DNA of 64,000 bases. Origin: Chimonanthus salicifolius. Its lineage: Eukaryota > Streptophyta > Magnoliopsida > Laurales > Calycanthaceae. Below the pieces are notes generated by a model. It was not told the origin of the DNA, did no database searches, and worked only from the letters and a program-made list of their open reading frames with translations. The stretch spans positions 14,260,302 through 14,324,301 of the forward strand of contig CM023539.1 of assembly GCA_013350335.1 (NCBI GenBank), read 5' to 3'. Position numbers and translations under genes: made by a program. The stretch's first letter is position 1; each line of letters begins with the position of its first letter. Of this stretch, positions 1-12,100 are shown piece by piece.

Positions 1-1169
1 AACGCGGCAATCATAAACAAACAGAAAGGAAAATAACACCGAATAGAGGGTATTTTAAAGTAGAAACTAAATAAAATACTTAGTGTATCGTCTTAGATTT
101 CCTTAGGCACCGCGACTGGTAGATGTAAGACTTCAGCCCAAAGGGTACAGAAAGCAATAAAGAAGTTGTAAAAAGGAAGCCCCAAAGGTCGACAAGTGTT
201 TGGTGCAAGTCTCAGGTTTAGACAGAGCCTCCAGTAAACCAAGTGGAGCATAAAAAACTCGTAGAAATGGGCAATAGTTTCTATTTGTAGCCTCATACCA
301 GTTTCGAACCAAAGGTCCATCACTAAGATGGCATACAAACAAGAAAGTTTGCAGGTGGAGATGTTCTGCAAGCATTAGGTGTTAGGCCTCAGATATTCAG
401 AGTGTCGTATGTTTCCTTAGTGAGAGAGAATTTGGCCAAGTGGTAAACATAAAGAAAGTAGTAAACACACAATTTACACAAAATAAACTATGTTAAGAGG
501 TAAAACAACAATCATTGACTTAAAAATTCCATTTTAAGCAATTTTGAAAACAATTATGGAAATGACATTTACGTCCCTAAATAGTGCTCGAACCCTCGAG
601 CTTACCCTTCGAGCCCTCGAGATGGAGAACTTAAAACTAACTGAAAAACAAACTATTCTCTGACTCGAGTCCTTAAGACATGCTCGAGCCATTGAGGCTT
701 CAAGTACTCGAGTGTTTCCTGGAGCCCTCGAGCAAGAGAACTTAAAACAGTCTGAAAAACAGATTGTTCTCTATCTCAAACCCTTATGATCTTTCGATTC
801 CTCGAGCCCTCGAGTGTATCCTTGAGCCCTCGAGTGCACAATAGATTTTGCAGTTTTTCAAACGAGCAATGGGTGATCAAAACTTATTTGAGACCTTGAC
901 CTTTGTTTTGGTCTAATGAGCGAATTTTTTACTGTTAATCGTATTTTGTGACCGGTTAACAATTTAGAGCTCTGAGTGAGCATTCTAAAAAACTCAAGTT
1001 TGACTAGATCTGAGCTCTTTAGCTCAGTGATCTAACTCGTTGAAGTCTAGAGGGTAATTAATCATTCACAATGTTTTTTGTTTTATATAGAAAAATGATG
1101 AATTTGAAAATTATCCGAGTGTGTAAAATGACTGTTCTAAGATTATCAGACCTTGAAATTCACACACAT
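1..1169. other. Unassigned repeat-like DNA, no gene seen
   Basis: No recognisable protein is encoded on either strand; the open frames here are short and match no family I know. The middle part holds a cluster of CTCGAG palindromes (listed separately). The right edge is set by the TGTAACGA start of an LTR at 1170. This stretch is probably part of an older retrotransposon LTR into which LTR-H inserted, because similar CTCGAG motifs occur in the copia A LTRs, but no LTR end or coding remnant is visible to prove it. Confidence 0.4.
584..835. repeat. CTCGAG palindrome cluster with duplicated hairpin unit
   Basis: The hexamer CTCGAG occurs repeatedly, often as CTCGAGCCCTCGAG-like pairs. A unit of about 110 bp containing AGAACTTAAAAC is present twice (near 626 and 736). 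In the second copy an arm AGAGAAC is followed by its complement GTTCTCT, enclosing a second inverted pair around AAAAA, so the segment near 733-770 could fold into a nested hairpin. Confidence 0.65.
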
Positions 1170-3378
1170 TGTAACGATACAAATTCCCAAAGCAGATCTA
1201 ATACTATTCCGAGTACTTTTTTTTTAATGGGAGACGCCGCTCCCGCAACCCATACTAATCATGGTAATCCACCAAATAGGCCATAAACCAAAAACATGAC
1301 CACAACATTAAACATGATTTATAATTATAACACCATCAATTTATTACATTTATCTAACTCAATGAAACGTACACATATCTCAAATATATTAACAAGCTCT
1401 CAACTACAAAATGGAACTATAACAGAAAATAAAGTTGTAGCTCCACATTCAACGTCTGAGTGATGGTCCCATCGACACCTTCTCTAAATGTACCGGTAAG
1501 GAAATGGGTGAGCTCAACATGCCCAGTGAGGGTAACATATGCATCATATGTAACCAAGCATACATTGCATATAATCATATGAGCACATAAATGTCTATGA
1601 TGTCTACATGCATGACCATGCAAGCGTGTACCCTACCCCTATCACACGGGCCCACATCTATCGGGCCTCCAGCACATCCTCTAACCAACTCAATGAAACT
1701 ATAGGGAAACTCACTCATATGCCCATCTGTTGCGGTCCACCCACCTACAAGTACACTGACCTATCCCCAACCGGATCAGGGTCCCTGGTCCTCAACTAGA
1801 CCTATGACTCTCCCAAGACAACCGGCACAACTACCACAACCAACCGATGAGTCGGGCGCACTAGAGCCCCTAACAGACTATCACAGAGGAGTAACCACCG
1901 CACCAATCCTCAATGGATTGCCAACCAGACCCATCTACAGTCTCCTCAACCAAGCACCAGACTCCCGGTAGTCATACACACAGCATCAGGCCCCATCTAC
2001 TGGTCTCAACACAACCGACACATCCACCCCTTTGGGAATTTCATAGGGAGTGATCCGATTGAACTCACTCGTTAGGCGCCCATAAACTCCTAGTGAGTCA
2101 ACACCCACATCACAAGTCTCAATCATGAATCCCATGGTCATAACCAAAGGTAAACACACCCCAACCCACTTGGCTCATAAGGCGACCCAATACGTACTTG
2201 ACATACTCAACTACCACCCTACCTCTAGGGCCACCTCCATAGAAATCTAGACACACAACAGACTGTTCCCACCCTACAGGAGTCAAAGTCTGGAATGTAC
2301 ACCTCAAACTGTCCCCACCCTGCTAGTGTCGTAGCTTGCAAGACCATATCACACCACACCTCAGATTGTCCGCACCATGCGGGTGTCATAGCCTGAAATA
2401 CACACCTCACATTGTCCCCACGCTGCCAGTATCATAGCCTGGAATACCGTGTCACACCACACCTCAGACTGTCCCCACCATGTAGGTGTCATAGACTCGA
2501 ATACACGCCTAAGTCTGTCCCCACCCTACCTCTATCATAGCCTAGAATATCATATAACACCACAAGTCAAACAGTCCCCACCCTACAGGTATCACAGCCT
2601 GGAATACACACCTCAGACTGTCTCCACCCTACTAGTGTCATATCCTAGAATGTCATATCACACCACACCTCAGACTGTGCCCACCATGCAGGTATCATAG
2701 CTTGGAATACACACCTCAGATTGTCCCAACCCTGTTGGTGTCATAGCCTGGAATACGCACCTCAGACTGTCCCCACCCTCTAATCTTCACGCTGGTGAAC
2801 CACTCAACCCATCAGACCATTGGGGATGCCTCAACTACCACGCACTCGAGTACCGTGTCTGTAATGACTTCTAAGTCTACATTGGGTGAATCAATACTCA
2901 ATCTAGGGACTTCCCTGATGTTACCATGATTGCCTCACCGCCTGTCCCGACTAGGACTATAGGGCACCTCGCCCTCCAAGCCATACCATGCCTCTCACGA
3001 GGGTGCATCTAAAGACCACTAGGGATAGGCTTGACAATCTAACTCATACCAGGGAATACATCTACTCGTCGTCTATCATCTAGTGATCCACAGCTAAACA
3101 ACGCCTTATTGCTCGGCTTTTCAAAACCTCTCAACCCCAACTACCTGATAATCTAGGGGGAGTCTCTAAATCCTGATTTAGCCTAACACCCATGCCCACT
3201 GGCCCTCCAAATACATTAGCTACATACATGCAAAGTTACTTTTACGCATATTATTGGCATAGCATATCACATATGGTCAGTTATATCTACTATCTACCAC
3301 ATTTTCTCAACATAGCATATCATATAATCATCAAACATATACCACCATTTATCGCATGTTATCAAACAAACATGTAAC
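1170..3378 (-). mobile_element. LTR-H, truncated Ty3/gypsy LTR
   Basis: The sequence opens with TGTAACGATACAAATTCCC followed by a T-run and a GGGAGACGCCGCTCCC-like box. This is the layout seen at the 3' end of the other gypsy LTRs in this window when read on the minus strand. No primer-site complement lies to its left, so it is a 3' LTR or solo LTR rather than a 5' LTR. CACAT (1165-1169) would be the left target duplication. Near 3378 the sequence changes abruptly into the T2 LTR, so the other end is missing. It contains a strong minisatellite at 2262-2779. Family assignment is inference from layout. Confidence 0.55.
2262..2779. repeat. Dimeric minisatellite (46 + 57 bp units)
   Basis: Eleven successive CTGTCC-type landmarks (about 2265, 2311, 2368, 2414, 2471, 2517, 2573, 2620, 2677, 2723, 2769) are spaced 46, 57, 46, 57, 46, 56, 47, 57, 46 and 46 bp. 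Units share a CCCCACC...TCATAGCCTGGAATA...CACCTCAGA core. The longer unit carries about 11 extra bases around ATATCACACCA. The array behaves as a higher-order dimer of about 103 bp repeated four times. Confidence 0.85.
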
Positions 3379-5040
3379 ATGCTATGTATGAAATGAACAT
3401 GTAATGAGTCCCACCCATCACCATTCAATATAGACATCACTTGACGGGATTCTCATCGTCAAGGTAACCCACAGTGGTCTTTCGGACGCCCCGACGGAGT
3501 GTGGCCTCCGGATTCCTCCTGATGGGATTCTCATCATCAGGGTACCCCACAGTGGTCTTTCGGACGCCCCGACGGAGTGTGGCCTCCGGTTACAACACCA
3601 TCATCCCATGCCATATGACTTATGCAATGAGTCCCACCCATCACATTCCATGTAACCCCTTGATGGAATTCTCCTCATCAAGGTATCCCCATAGTTTTGG
3701 TCCTTTTAAACATGTTTTTGGTCTCATTTAGACATAGGATAACAGTATAATGTTACCATGTTTTTACCTTTCAAAACCATCCAATAAGCCCATCACTTTG
3801 TATGATTTCCATTTTGTAAAACTCAATCCAAATATCCACATAACAGTCCATGGGGTTCGGCCATACATATGGCCGAACCCTATGGTTCTTGGTGTAATTA
3901 ATCCAACCTTTGTCCATGGTTTTAATCCATAATTTAACCATAGTATTAATATGGTTCAGCCAAGCCATAGTCACCTAAAAACAGTAAGCTTATCTTCACT
4001 TTAATCCTTTAAAATCTCACAAAACCATTTAATACTTCCATGCAATGTCATACCATTTCATGGGGTTCGGCCCACCCAATTGGCTGAACCTCATGGCCTA
4101 TGGTTTAGATCCATTTATCCATTTATAAACTTGGTTTATTCTTAAATCAAAGCACATTATGTTTAGATAAAAATCCATCCTACACTTGACCCAAATAACC
4201 ATAAAAAACAGTCCATGGGGTTAGGCCATACACATGGCCGAACCCCAAGGTTTCCTTGATGTAAGTCTTCTTATCCTACTTACTGATTTTTGGCCACAAA
4301 ATGACCCATTTGACATATAAAATTTACCATTTAGAAACATGATTTTTGTCCTTTAAAAACATCAAACTTAATCCACTTTTATCATCTAAAGATAGTCCCA
4401 TACTTGTATTGTTTTAACTTCCAAAAACCATCCAAATAAATCAATTATTTCATGGGGTTCGGCCATCCAATGGGGCCGAACCCTATGGTCCATCTTTTTA
4501 TCTCATTCATGTACCTCCATCCAATATCTAACCCTTGTTAGATTTGGCCATCCAATGGCCGGGTCATGATTTAAAAATTGTTTATCGAAAACTTACCGTT
4601 TCCGCGACTCCTCCAATTGATCTTCACTCCGGCTTGTTCCTTTCCCTTTCTTAGCCTCTCCTTCTTCTTGATTCCTTGATGGTCAAGGACTGATTAAGCA
4701 ACCGGCTGCTGCTCTTATTTTTAAAATGTAGAAAACGGCAAAAAGGTAGAGAAAGAGAAAGAATTTTGGCTTTGGATGAGAAACCTTGATGCCCCCTCCT
4801 TTGCTCAATTTGTGCTTTTGTCTTGGTGAAAGAAAGCAACCAAGGACTGATTGCAAATCAGTGACTAGCTGCTGTTCTCAGTGTTTGGAGAGATGGAGGA
4901 CGCCCAAGAGAGAAAGAGATAATGATAGAGAATGAATTCCTCTTGACTAATCAACTTCAGCCCAAGGTTTAACCTTGTGTAACTCACCTCTCCATAATTA
5001 AAATCTTTTAAGTTCCTTGGGATTTCATCTATGGAATGAA
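3379..5040 (-). mobile_element. T2 3' LTR, left part
   Basis: This segment aligns by eye with the T1 LTR from about its position 670 onward: same CTATGTATGAAATG start, duplicated CGGACGCCCCGACGGAGTG box, GGTTCGGCC palindromes and CGCGACTCCTCC region. The first ~670 bp of the LTR are missing because of the junction with LTR-H near 3378. The LTR continues at 18175 after the T1 insertion, and ATGAA is duplicated at both edges of T1. Palindromes lie near 3848-3885, 4061, 4216 and 4452. Confidence 0.8.
3658..3683. other. Hairpin with 8-bp perfect stem in T2 LTR
   Basis: CCTTGATG (3658-3665) pairs perfectly with CATCAAGG (3676-3683) around a 10-nt loop. It is the third member of the hairpin pair seen in T1 (5770-5793 and 5848-5871), with different but still complementary arm bases. 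Confidence 0.6.
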
Positions 5041-5137
5041 TGTAACACCACGCCCTTTTCACTCTAATATTTCAGAGTTTATTTTTTTTTTAAATAATAA
5101 TAATCAATAAGTGATCGGGGCGGAATGTCACGACGCG

Positions 5138-5172
5138 AGTTAAGTTCGGATCTCTAAATCCGACCCTTAACT
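5138..5172. other. Covarying LTR-end hairpin, T1 3' LTR copy
   Basis: The left arm AGTTAAGTTCGGAT and right arm ATCCGACCCTTAACT flank a CTCTAA loop. The inner part (CGGAT/ATCCG) and outer part (AGTTAAG/CTTAACT) pair, with one bulge or mismatch between. Equivalent hairpins with different arm sequences occur in the other gypsy LTRs. Confidence 0.6.
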
Positions 5173-5769
5173 GGCCAAGCCCATGTGCGTATGAACTAAG
5201 TCCATAAAACTCATCCGCACATGGTACATATATATCTAGCGGAATTAACTTAGTCTAGATCTAACTGAGGTTATAATAGAACCTATGATTAATCCAATTT
5301 CCATTTTTAGATAGCAATGTACCTTATTTATTTTCCAAAAGTATTATGTGACCTTAGTCTACTATTCATTCCAAACCACTCAAATAAATCCAACCATAGC
5401 ATCTACTTAACTACTTATTACATGCCAACATCTAATTTAACAAATTACATTGTTCCAAATAAATCAACTAATAAGTCCATAAATAATCCATGCATAGTCC
5501 ATTGCAATCATTCAAATCGCCCAAGTTTTCGTACTTGGTCCTCTTCTCCAACCACGTTCTTTCCTTTCCCTGCATCATCCACTAAAGGTATAGATAGGGC
5601 GTTAGATCAACGCGCCCAGTAGTGTTTCCGAATAGGGCTACCACATGGTTAGTCAAAATCATGCAAATAGAATAATAGTTATACATGTGTGACAAATTCT
5701 ATAAAAATATGCTATGTATGAAATGAACATGTAATGAGTCCCACCCATCACCATTCAACATAGCCATCA

Positions 5770-5871
5770 CTTGACGGGATTCTCATCGTCAAGGTAACCC
5801 ACAGTGGTCTTTCGGACGCCCCGACGGAGTGTGGCCTCCGGATTCCTCCTGATGGGATTCTCATCATCAGG
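5770..5871. other. Twin hairpins with identical loop and covarying stems
   Basis: Hairpin 1 is CTTGACG (5770-5776) with CGTCAAG (5787-5793). Hairpin 2 is CCTGATG (5848-5854) with CATCAGG (5865-5871). Both enclose the same 10-nt loop GGATTCTCAT. Two stem positions differ between the hairpins and the partner base has changed to match in each case. The same pair exists at 14888-14911 and 14966-14989 in the 5' LTR, in T2, and inverted in G. Confidence 0.7.
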
Positions 5872-6211
5872 GTACCCCACAATGGTCTTTCGGACGCCCC
5901 GACGGAGTGTGGCCTCCGGTTACTTCCCCATCATCCCATGCTATGCATGAGATGTCTATGCAACATACCATTTGTAAATATAACATATGATTCAAATAAC
6001 TTATTCAAATAAACATAAAACAGCGAATAAGTTGTGTGGTTACAACAAGGTAGGAAACCTACAGTAGTTTACTTTGTTCGATCCTTCCTTTGGACCGTCT
6101 TCCGATCACGTCTCGCTCACCGTTCTAAAAATCCGAATACCCTATATACATGGCAGCAACTTAATCATTTATCCACCTAATTTCCAGCAAAGCTTTATGT
6201 TCCAAGAATCA

Positions 6212-7430
6212 CCTAGTGGGGTTCGGCCAAAGCCATAGCCGAATCTCATCCATTAACACATTGGTCATTCATTTATTTAATTAAAACCTATCTAATTACC
6301 CAAACTTCTAAACGAACCTTAGTAGGGTTCGGCCATACATTATGGCTGAACCTTACCACTTTGGTTTTAGCCCATTTATCCCATCATATGATCATTTTAT
6401 TTTTGATCATTTCAGCCATAATTACAATTATGCCATTGAGACCAACCTTTGCTAACTTTCATCACCATACATAAAACCATCTTTAGTGGGGTGCAGCCAT
6501 ACACATGGCTGAACCTCATCACCTAATTTGATCCTTCTTTAACCCTCCATATAATCATATAAAATCAACAATTATGTCCCACAATCATCATTAGTGGGGT
6601 TCGGCCATACACATGGCCGAACCTCACCAATGTGATTTTATACTCCATTTCCATCATTCATATTGGCCGATTACCTACCCATACTAACTCCATAAACAAC
6701 ATATATTATTCTTAAATTAAAGCATATAAATAATACCTAATGTTCATCATAAACTTAACCCAATTATTCCACAAAACAGTCCATGGATCTTCATGGTTTC
6801 CATGGTTTCCATGGAGTTCTCAACATGAAAACCCACACCGTTTTACATGGGGTTCGGCCCTCTATCATGGCTGAACCCAATGATTACTTTTACTGTTTTT
6901 AAACCTCAATTAACCAGGTAATATCCGTATATCTAAATCAGGTTTTTAACCTTCAAAACAGTCCTCCAAAATTAGACCAATTTCATAGGGTTCGGCCATG
7001 TATATTGGCCGAACACCATGAGATTAATTTTGAATATTTAATCCTTCATCTTAGGTCTGAAACCAGCACCCAAAATTCATGTATTTTAACCATTGTAAAA
7101 CATGTATATACATCTTAAAATAATAACCCAAAACAGTCCATTAACTTCATGATTTATTTGTTCCAAATACATCACAACAATACCATTATTTGCATGGGGT
7201 TCGGCCCTCCATGGTGGCCGAACCCTATGACCTTTGGTTTTGAACTTCTTGATCATTCATTTTTGTCCAAAACAAACTTCCTTATTTATGTTTTAACCTT
7301 TTTAAAACACATACTTAAAATCATCTAAAAACAGTCCCAAATTTGTATGGTTTTAATTTCCAAAAACCATCTAAACAAATCCATCATTTCCATGGGGTTT
7401 GGCCATCCAATGGGCCGAACCCTATGGTCC
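6212..7430. repeat. GGTTCGGCC palindrome array, T1 3' LTR
   Basis: Eight inverted repeats start near 6212, 6320, 6486, 6596, 6839, 6985, 7194 and 7391. The best arms (6598-6608 and 6613-6623) are GGTTCGGCCAT and ATGGCCGAACC around a 4-nt loop. Bases outside the core also pair and vary between units (GTG/CAC, GTA/TAC, CAT/ATG). An identical array lies at +9118 in the 5' LTR. Confidence 0.85.
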
Positions 7431-9056
7431 ATCTTTTGATCTCATTCTTGTACTTCTAACCAATATTTAACACTTGTTAGATTCAGCCATCCAATAGCCG
7501 GATCATATTTCTTAATTAAACAACATAGTTTATCGAACACCTACCGTTTCCGCGACTCCTCCACTTGATCTTTACTCCCGCTTGTTCCTTCTCTTTTTGC
7601 TGAACTTGTCTTGATGAAAAGGAATCAAACCAAGGACTGATTAACAACCAGCTACTGCTCTTAGTTCTTGGGAAAACAGAGAACGGCCAAGAGAAAGGGA
7701 GAGAGAGAGAAATGAGCACCCTTTGTTTAATCAAAAACCAGCCCAAGTTTAACTTTGTGTAACTCTCATTGCCTTTACCCTAATCTTTATGTTACTTGGG
7801 GGTTTCATCATGAGATGAAACCTCCCCATGTTCCCAACGTCCCTTGTAAATTGGACTTGTGTAACCCCCCCTTTTCTTAGGTTCTCACATGGGAGTTTCA
7901 CTTTGAAATATAACCCCCATGTGTTACACCGTCCCTTGTTGTTGTCTCTCCATTTTTGGCTTATGTAACAGCCACCTCTCTTAAGTGTAACTCCACCAAC
8001 AGCAGCTCCAATCAACCCCATTTGGCCCTCATTAACGTCCCATGTGGGAGTTCTATCATTGGAATAAAAACTCCCCACTTCCAAGTGTGAAAACACATTG
8101 ATATTCCCATTGATTTATTACATAATTTGAATTTAAAATGCTGTAATCTTTTGTGTGTAACTCCTCCAATCAGCTACCTATTTTATTCTCCAACCTTGGA
8201 GTTTCATGCATGAACCATCAATCCATGTATAGCTGTCTTTTGAAGACCAACCAATGCTCTCTAACCATTTCCAACGTGTAAAACACTTGCATTTGAAATC
8301 ACACTCCCACCTCCAACATCTTCCATGTATATCTTTGTAATTATTTGCATCCTCCTTCATTCATGCATTTGTAACTCTCCAAGCCATCACTCTCTTATCT
8401 ACATGGTAGCCGTTACATGCATGAAATTGCTCATGCATGCAGCCAACGTCCCTTGCAACCTTTGTGACTTCAAGAAGTAACTCCCATACAAAATGTAACT
8501 CCCATTTTTATTCATCACCTAAATGGGGGTTACATGCATGGTATTGTCTCCCCATGCACCAACGTTTTTCCTTGCTCAAAATTGGAATTTAAAACACTTC
8601 CCCTCTCATTCACACACTTCACAATAAAAATACATATTTATTCAACTCATTTATTCAACTCACCCAACCTAAGCCATTCATTTAATTTAACTTAACTAAT
8701 AAATTCAACTCAACTTAACCAACCATTCATTTCAACTCAAACCAAACTCATGTGATTAATAAACTTAAATCAACTAAGCTTGAACTCAATCCATGGTTAA
8801 TCATGCCATTCACACGACCCATTGGGTCCCATCTAGCCATTTTGACCCATTTATCCAAATTTGACCCAAATATGATTCTTGACCCGTTTAAATTTATCTT
8901 ACCCATTTATTTGTTTTGTAAACCAACTATCATCCTTTGGGTCTTGATTGAGCCATTGACCCATTTAAATTCAAATCAATTTTTATCACAATGGCAATTC
9001 CGTAAATATGAATATTTTCATATAAACTGATAACTTTGAAATTCCAGGGTGTTACA

Positions 9057-9118
9057 ATACAATAATCTTTTTATAATTTTCGTCCCGAAAATCGAACGAA
9101 GTAGGATTTCAAAGTAAA
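9057..9118 (-). other. T1 3' untranslated end and likely polypurine tract
   Basis: On the minus strand the stop codon of pol is followed by about 62 bases ending in a purine-leaning GGGACGAAAATTATAAAAAG-type stretch just before the 3' LTR. This is the position where plus-strand synthesis is primed in LTR elements. The tract is interrupted by Ts, so its exact limits are uncertain. Confidence 0.55.
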
Positions 9119-12100
9119 TCATACAAACAATTCAGGGTGAGATGTTCTCATCTCCGATTCCAATTCCCAAGTGGCCTCCTCAACACCATGTCGATCCCAA
9201 ACCACCTTGACGAACTGAATCGCTCGGTTACGCAACACCCTTTGCTCACTCTCCAATATTCCGACCGGCTTCTCGACATAAGTGACGTCGCTTTGCACAT
9301 CTATATCTTGCACATTCAAAACATGAGACGGATCAGGGTTGTACTTCCTCAGCATCGACACATGGAACACATCATGTAGAGACGCCAATTGCGAAGGAAG
9401 TGCCAACTGATAGGCTACATCTCCCATCCTTCTGATAATTGAAAACGGTCCCACATATCTTGGCGACAATTTTCCTTTCTTCCCAAATCTCATGTGCCCT
9501 TTTCGTGGTGAGACCTTCAAGAATACCATGTCTCCCACTTCAAATTCGAGAAACCTCCTCCTTTTATCCGCATAGCTCTTTTGCCGACTCTGTGCGGTCA
9601 ACAAATGTTGACGTATCAACTGGATCTGTGCAGTAGTTTCTGCAACCAACTCAGGTCCTATCAGTGCAGGTTCGCCGACCTCGGTCCAGCACACTGGTGA
9701 CCTGCATGGTCTACCATACAAAGCTTCGAATGGTGCCATCTGGAGGCTTGCCTGGTAACTGTTGTTATAAGAAAATTCCACCAATGGCAAATGATCCTCC
9801 CATCCACCTTTGAAGTCTAGCATGCATGCCCTCAACATGTCCTCCAACGTTTGTATTGTTCTTTCCGATTGTCCATCGGTCTGTGGATGGAATGCTGTGC
9901 TAATAAGTAGATCGGTTCCCATGGCCGACTGCATGCTCTGCCATACCCTGCCGGTAAATCGGCCATCTCTATCAGACACTATAGTCTGTGGAATACCATG
10001 TAATCTGATGATATCTTTGATATATCTCCGACCCAATGTCTCTGATGAATCTGTCATCTTGATAGGAATAAAATGCGCGGACTTGGTCAATCGGTCTACC
10101 ACAACCCATATAGCGTCATTGCCCTTCGAGGACCTCGGCAACCCCGTCACAAAGTCCATGGAAATGTGCTCCCATTTCCATTCCGGCACTGCTAAGGGTT
10201 TAAGTAACCCTGGTGGCTTCTGATGTTCCGTCTTAACCTGCTGACAAGTTAAACAATGAGCCACGTAGTCTGCAACATCCTTCTTGAGTCCATGCCACCA
10301 ATAATGTCTTTTTATATCATGATACATTTTTGTGCTACCTGGATGAATGGACAACTTGCTCTGATGTGCCTCTATCAGTAATTCTTTTCTGCAGCTTCTT
10401 GGCACATAAATTCTACCCCGGAACATAAGACCCTGTCCTGGTCGTAATTCCCAATCCGGTACAACCTCGCCATTAGACATCTTGGCCCATGTCTCTGCCA
10501 TTTCCGGATCTGTTCGTTGCTCCTGTTCAATCTTTGTAACCATGTTGGATCGTATGATCAAATTGTACATACTCCCATGGTTTGTGATGTATAGATTAAA
10601 CTCACGAATGGAATTCAACATCTCCCATTCAGTCCTGATCAAACATGCCACTGATGCATGAGACATGCGGCTGAGAGCATCCGCCACTTTGTTGGCCTTT
10701 CCCGGATGATATCGGAGCGCAAATTCATAGTCCGCCAGATATTCCATCCATCTGCGCTGCCTCAGGTTGAGCTCTTTCTGATCAAATAAATACTTCAAGC
10801 TCTTGTGATCTGAAAATACTTCAAACTTCTCCCCATATAGATAGTGTCTCCAGCTTTTGAGAGCGAAGACCACCGCAGCTAATTCCAGATCATGTGTGGG
10901 GTAGAGGCGTAAATGTATCTTTAGTTGTCTTGAACCATATGCCACCACCCGATTACGTTGCATGAGTGAACATCCCAGTCCCTCTCCTGATGCATCACAT
11001 TGTACTTCATAACCTTTGCCCCTTTCCGGCAAAACTAGAATAGGAGCAGTTGTAAGTCTCTCTTTCAGCTCCTCAAATCTCTGATTGCACAACTCTGACC
11101 ACTCATATTTGACTCCCTTCTGCGTGAGTCGAGTCAATGGGGATGCAATTTTGGAGAAGTCCATGATAAACTTCCGATAATATCCAGCCAAACCCAGAAA
11201 GCTACGGATTTCAGTGACATTCTTTGGTGCTTTCCACTCGCTTACTGCTGCCACCTTAGCCGGATCAACGGCTATACCATCTGCTGTTATAACATGCCCC
11301 AAGAATTTGACCTCAGGTAGCCAAAATTCGCATTTACTTGCTTTGGCATACAACTGGTTTTGTCTCAAGGTGTTCAATACTATTCGTAGATGCTCAGCAT
11401 GATCCTCCTGACTCTTGGAATAGATCAGGATATCGTCAATGAACACTATAACAAACCGATCCAAATATGGACGGAATATTATGTTCATTAAGTCCATGAA
11501 CACAGCCGGTGCGTTGGTAAGCCCAAATGGCATGACTACAAATTCAAATAGTCCATACCGTGTTCTGAAAGCTGTTTTCTCGATATCTTCCTCTTTGACC
11601 CGGATTTGATGATAACCGGACATCAGATCAATCTTGGAAAAATGACTGGATCCCCTCAACTGATCGAATAAATCATCGATCCTGGGTAGAGGATACTTGT
11701 TCCGGACAGTTAGCTGATTCAACTTCCGGTAGTCCACACACATTCTAAGTGAACCATCCTTCTTTTTCACGAACAACACTGGAGCTCCCCATGACGATGT
11801 GCGGTTCCGAATGCAACCCAGTCTGAGTAATTCATCAAGCTGCTTCTTCAACTCGGACATTTCTGCTGGTGCCATCCGATAATGGGGTAGAGACACTGGT
11901 GAGGTACCAGGATATAGCTTGATCTCAAAATTGAGCTCCCTCATGGGCGGTATACCAGGAAGTTCTTTTGGAAAGACATCAACAAATTCTTTCACAATTG
12001 CTGGAAGTTCAGTAACTGGTGCTTTGTTGATGACAATATTGTTCAACACCAAGTGATGCAACCCTTCCTGTAATCTGCTTTGCTTGTCGGCACGAACTAT

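Larger units (their letters stand above)
5041..9056 (-). repeat. T1 3' LTR (4016 bp)
   Basis: On the plus strand it runs from TGTAACACCACGCCC to CCAGGGTGTTACA, with TG...CA ends. It contains eight GGTTCGGCC...GGCCGAACC-type palindromes between about 6212 and 7430, two constant-loop hairpins (5770-5793, 5848-5871), the GTAGGaaaCCTAC hairpin (6050-6062), a TATA-like run (5228-5236) and a splice-donor-like site (ACCTAC on plus at 7539-7544, GTAGGT on minus). The short open frames inside it have no coding support. Confidence 0.95.

Noticed and set aside
5317..5622. 101-aa frame present in both T1 LTRs (also at 14435-14740)
   Set aside because: Its conservation is explained by the near identity of the two LTRs. 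The protein has no domain and the region carries LTR signals.
5770..5921. Possible CRISPR-like array from regularly spaced repeats in LTRs
   Set aside because: Only two copies of the CGGACGCCCCGACGG box, no variable spacers, clearly part of a eukaryotic LTR.
9810..10223. 137-aa plus-strand frame opposite Gag-Pol
   Set aside because: Antisense shadow of the integrase region of T1 Gag-Pol.
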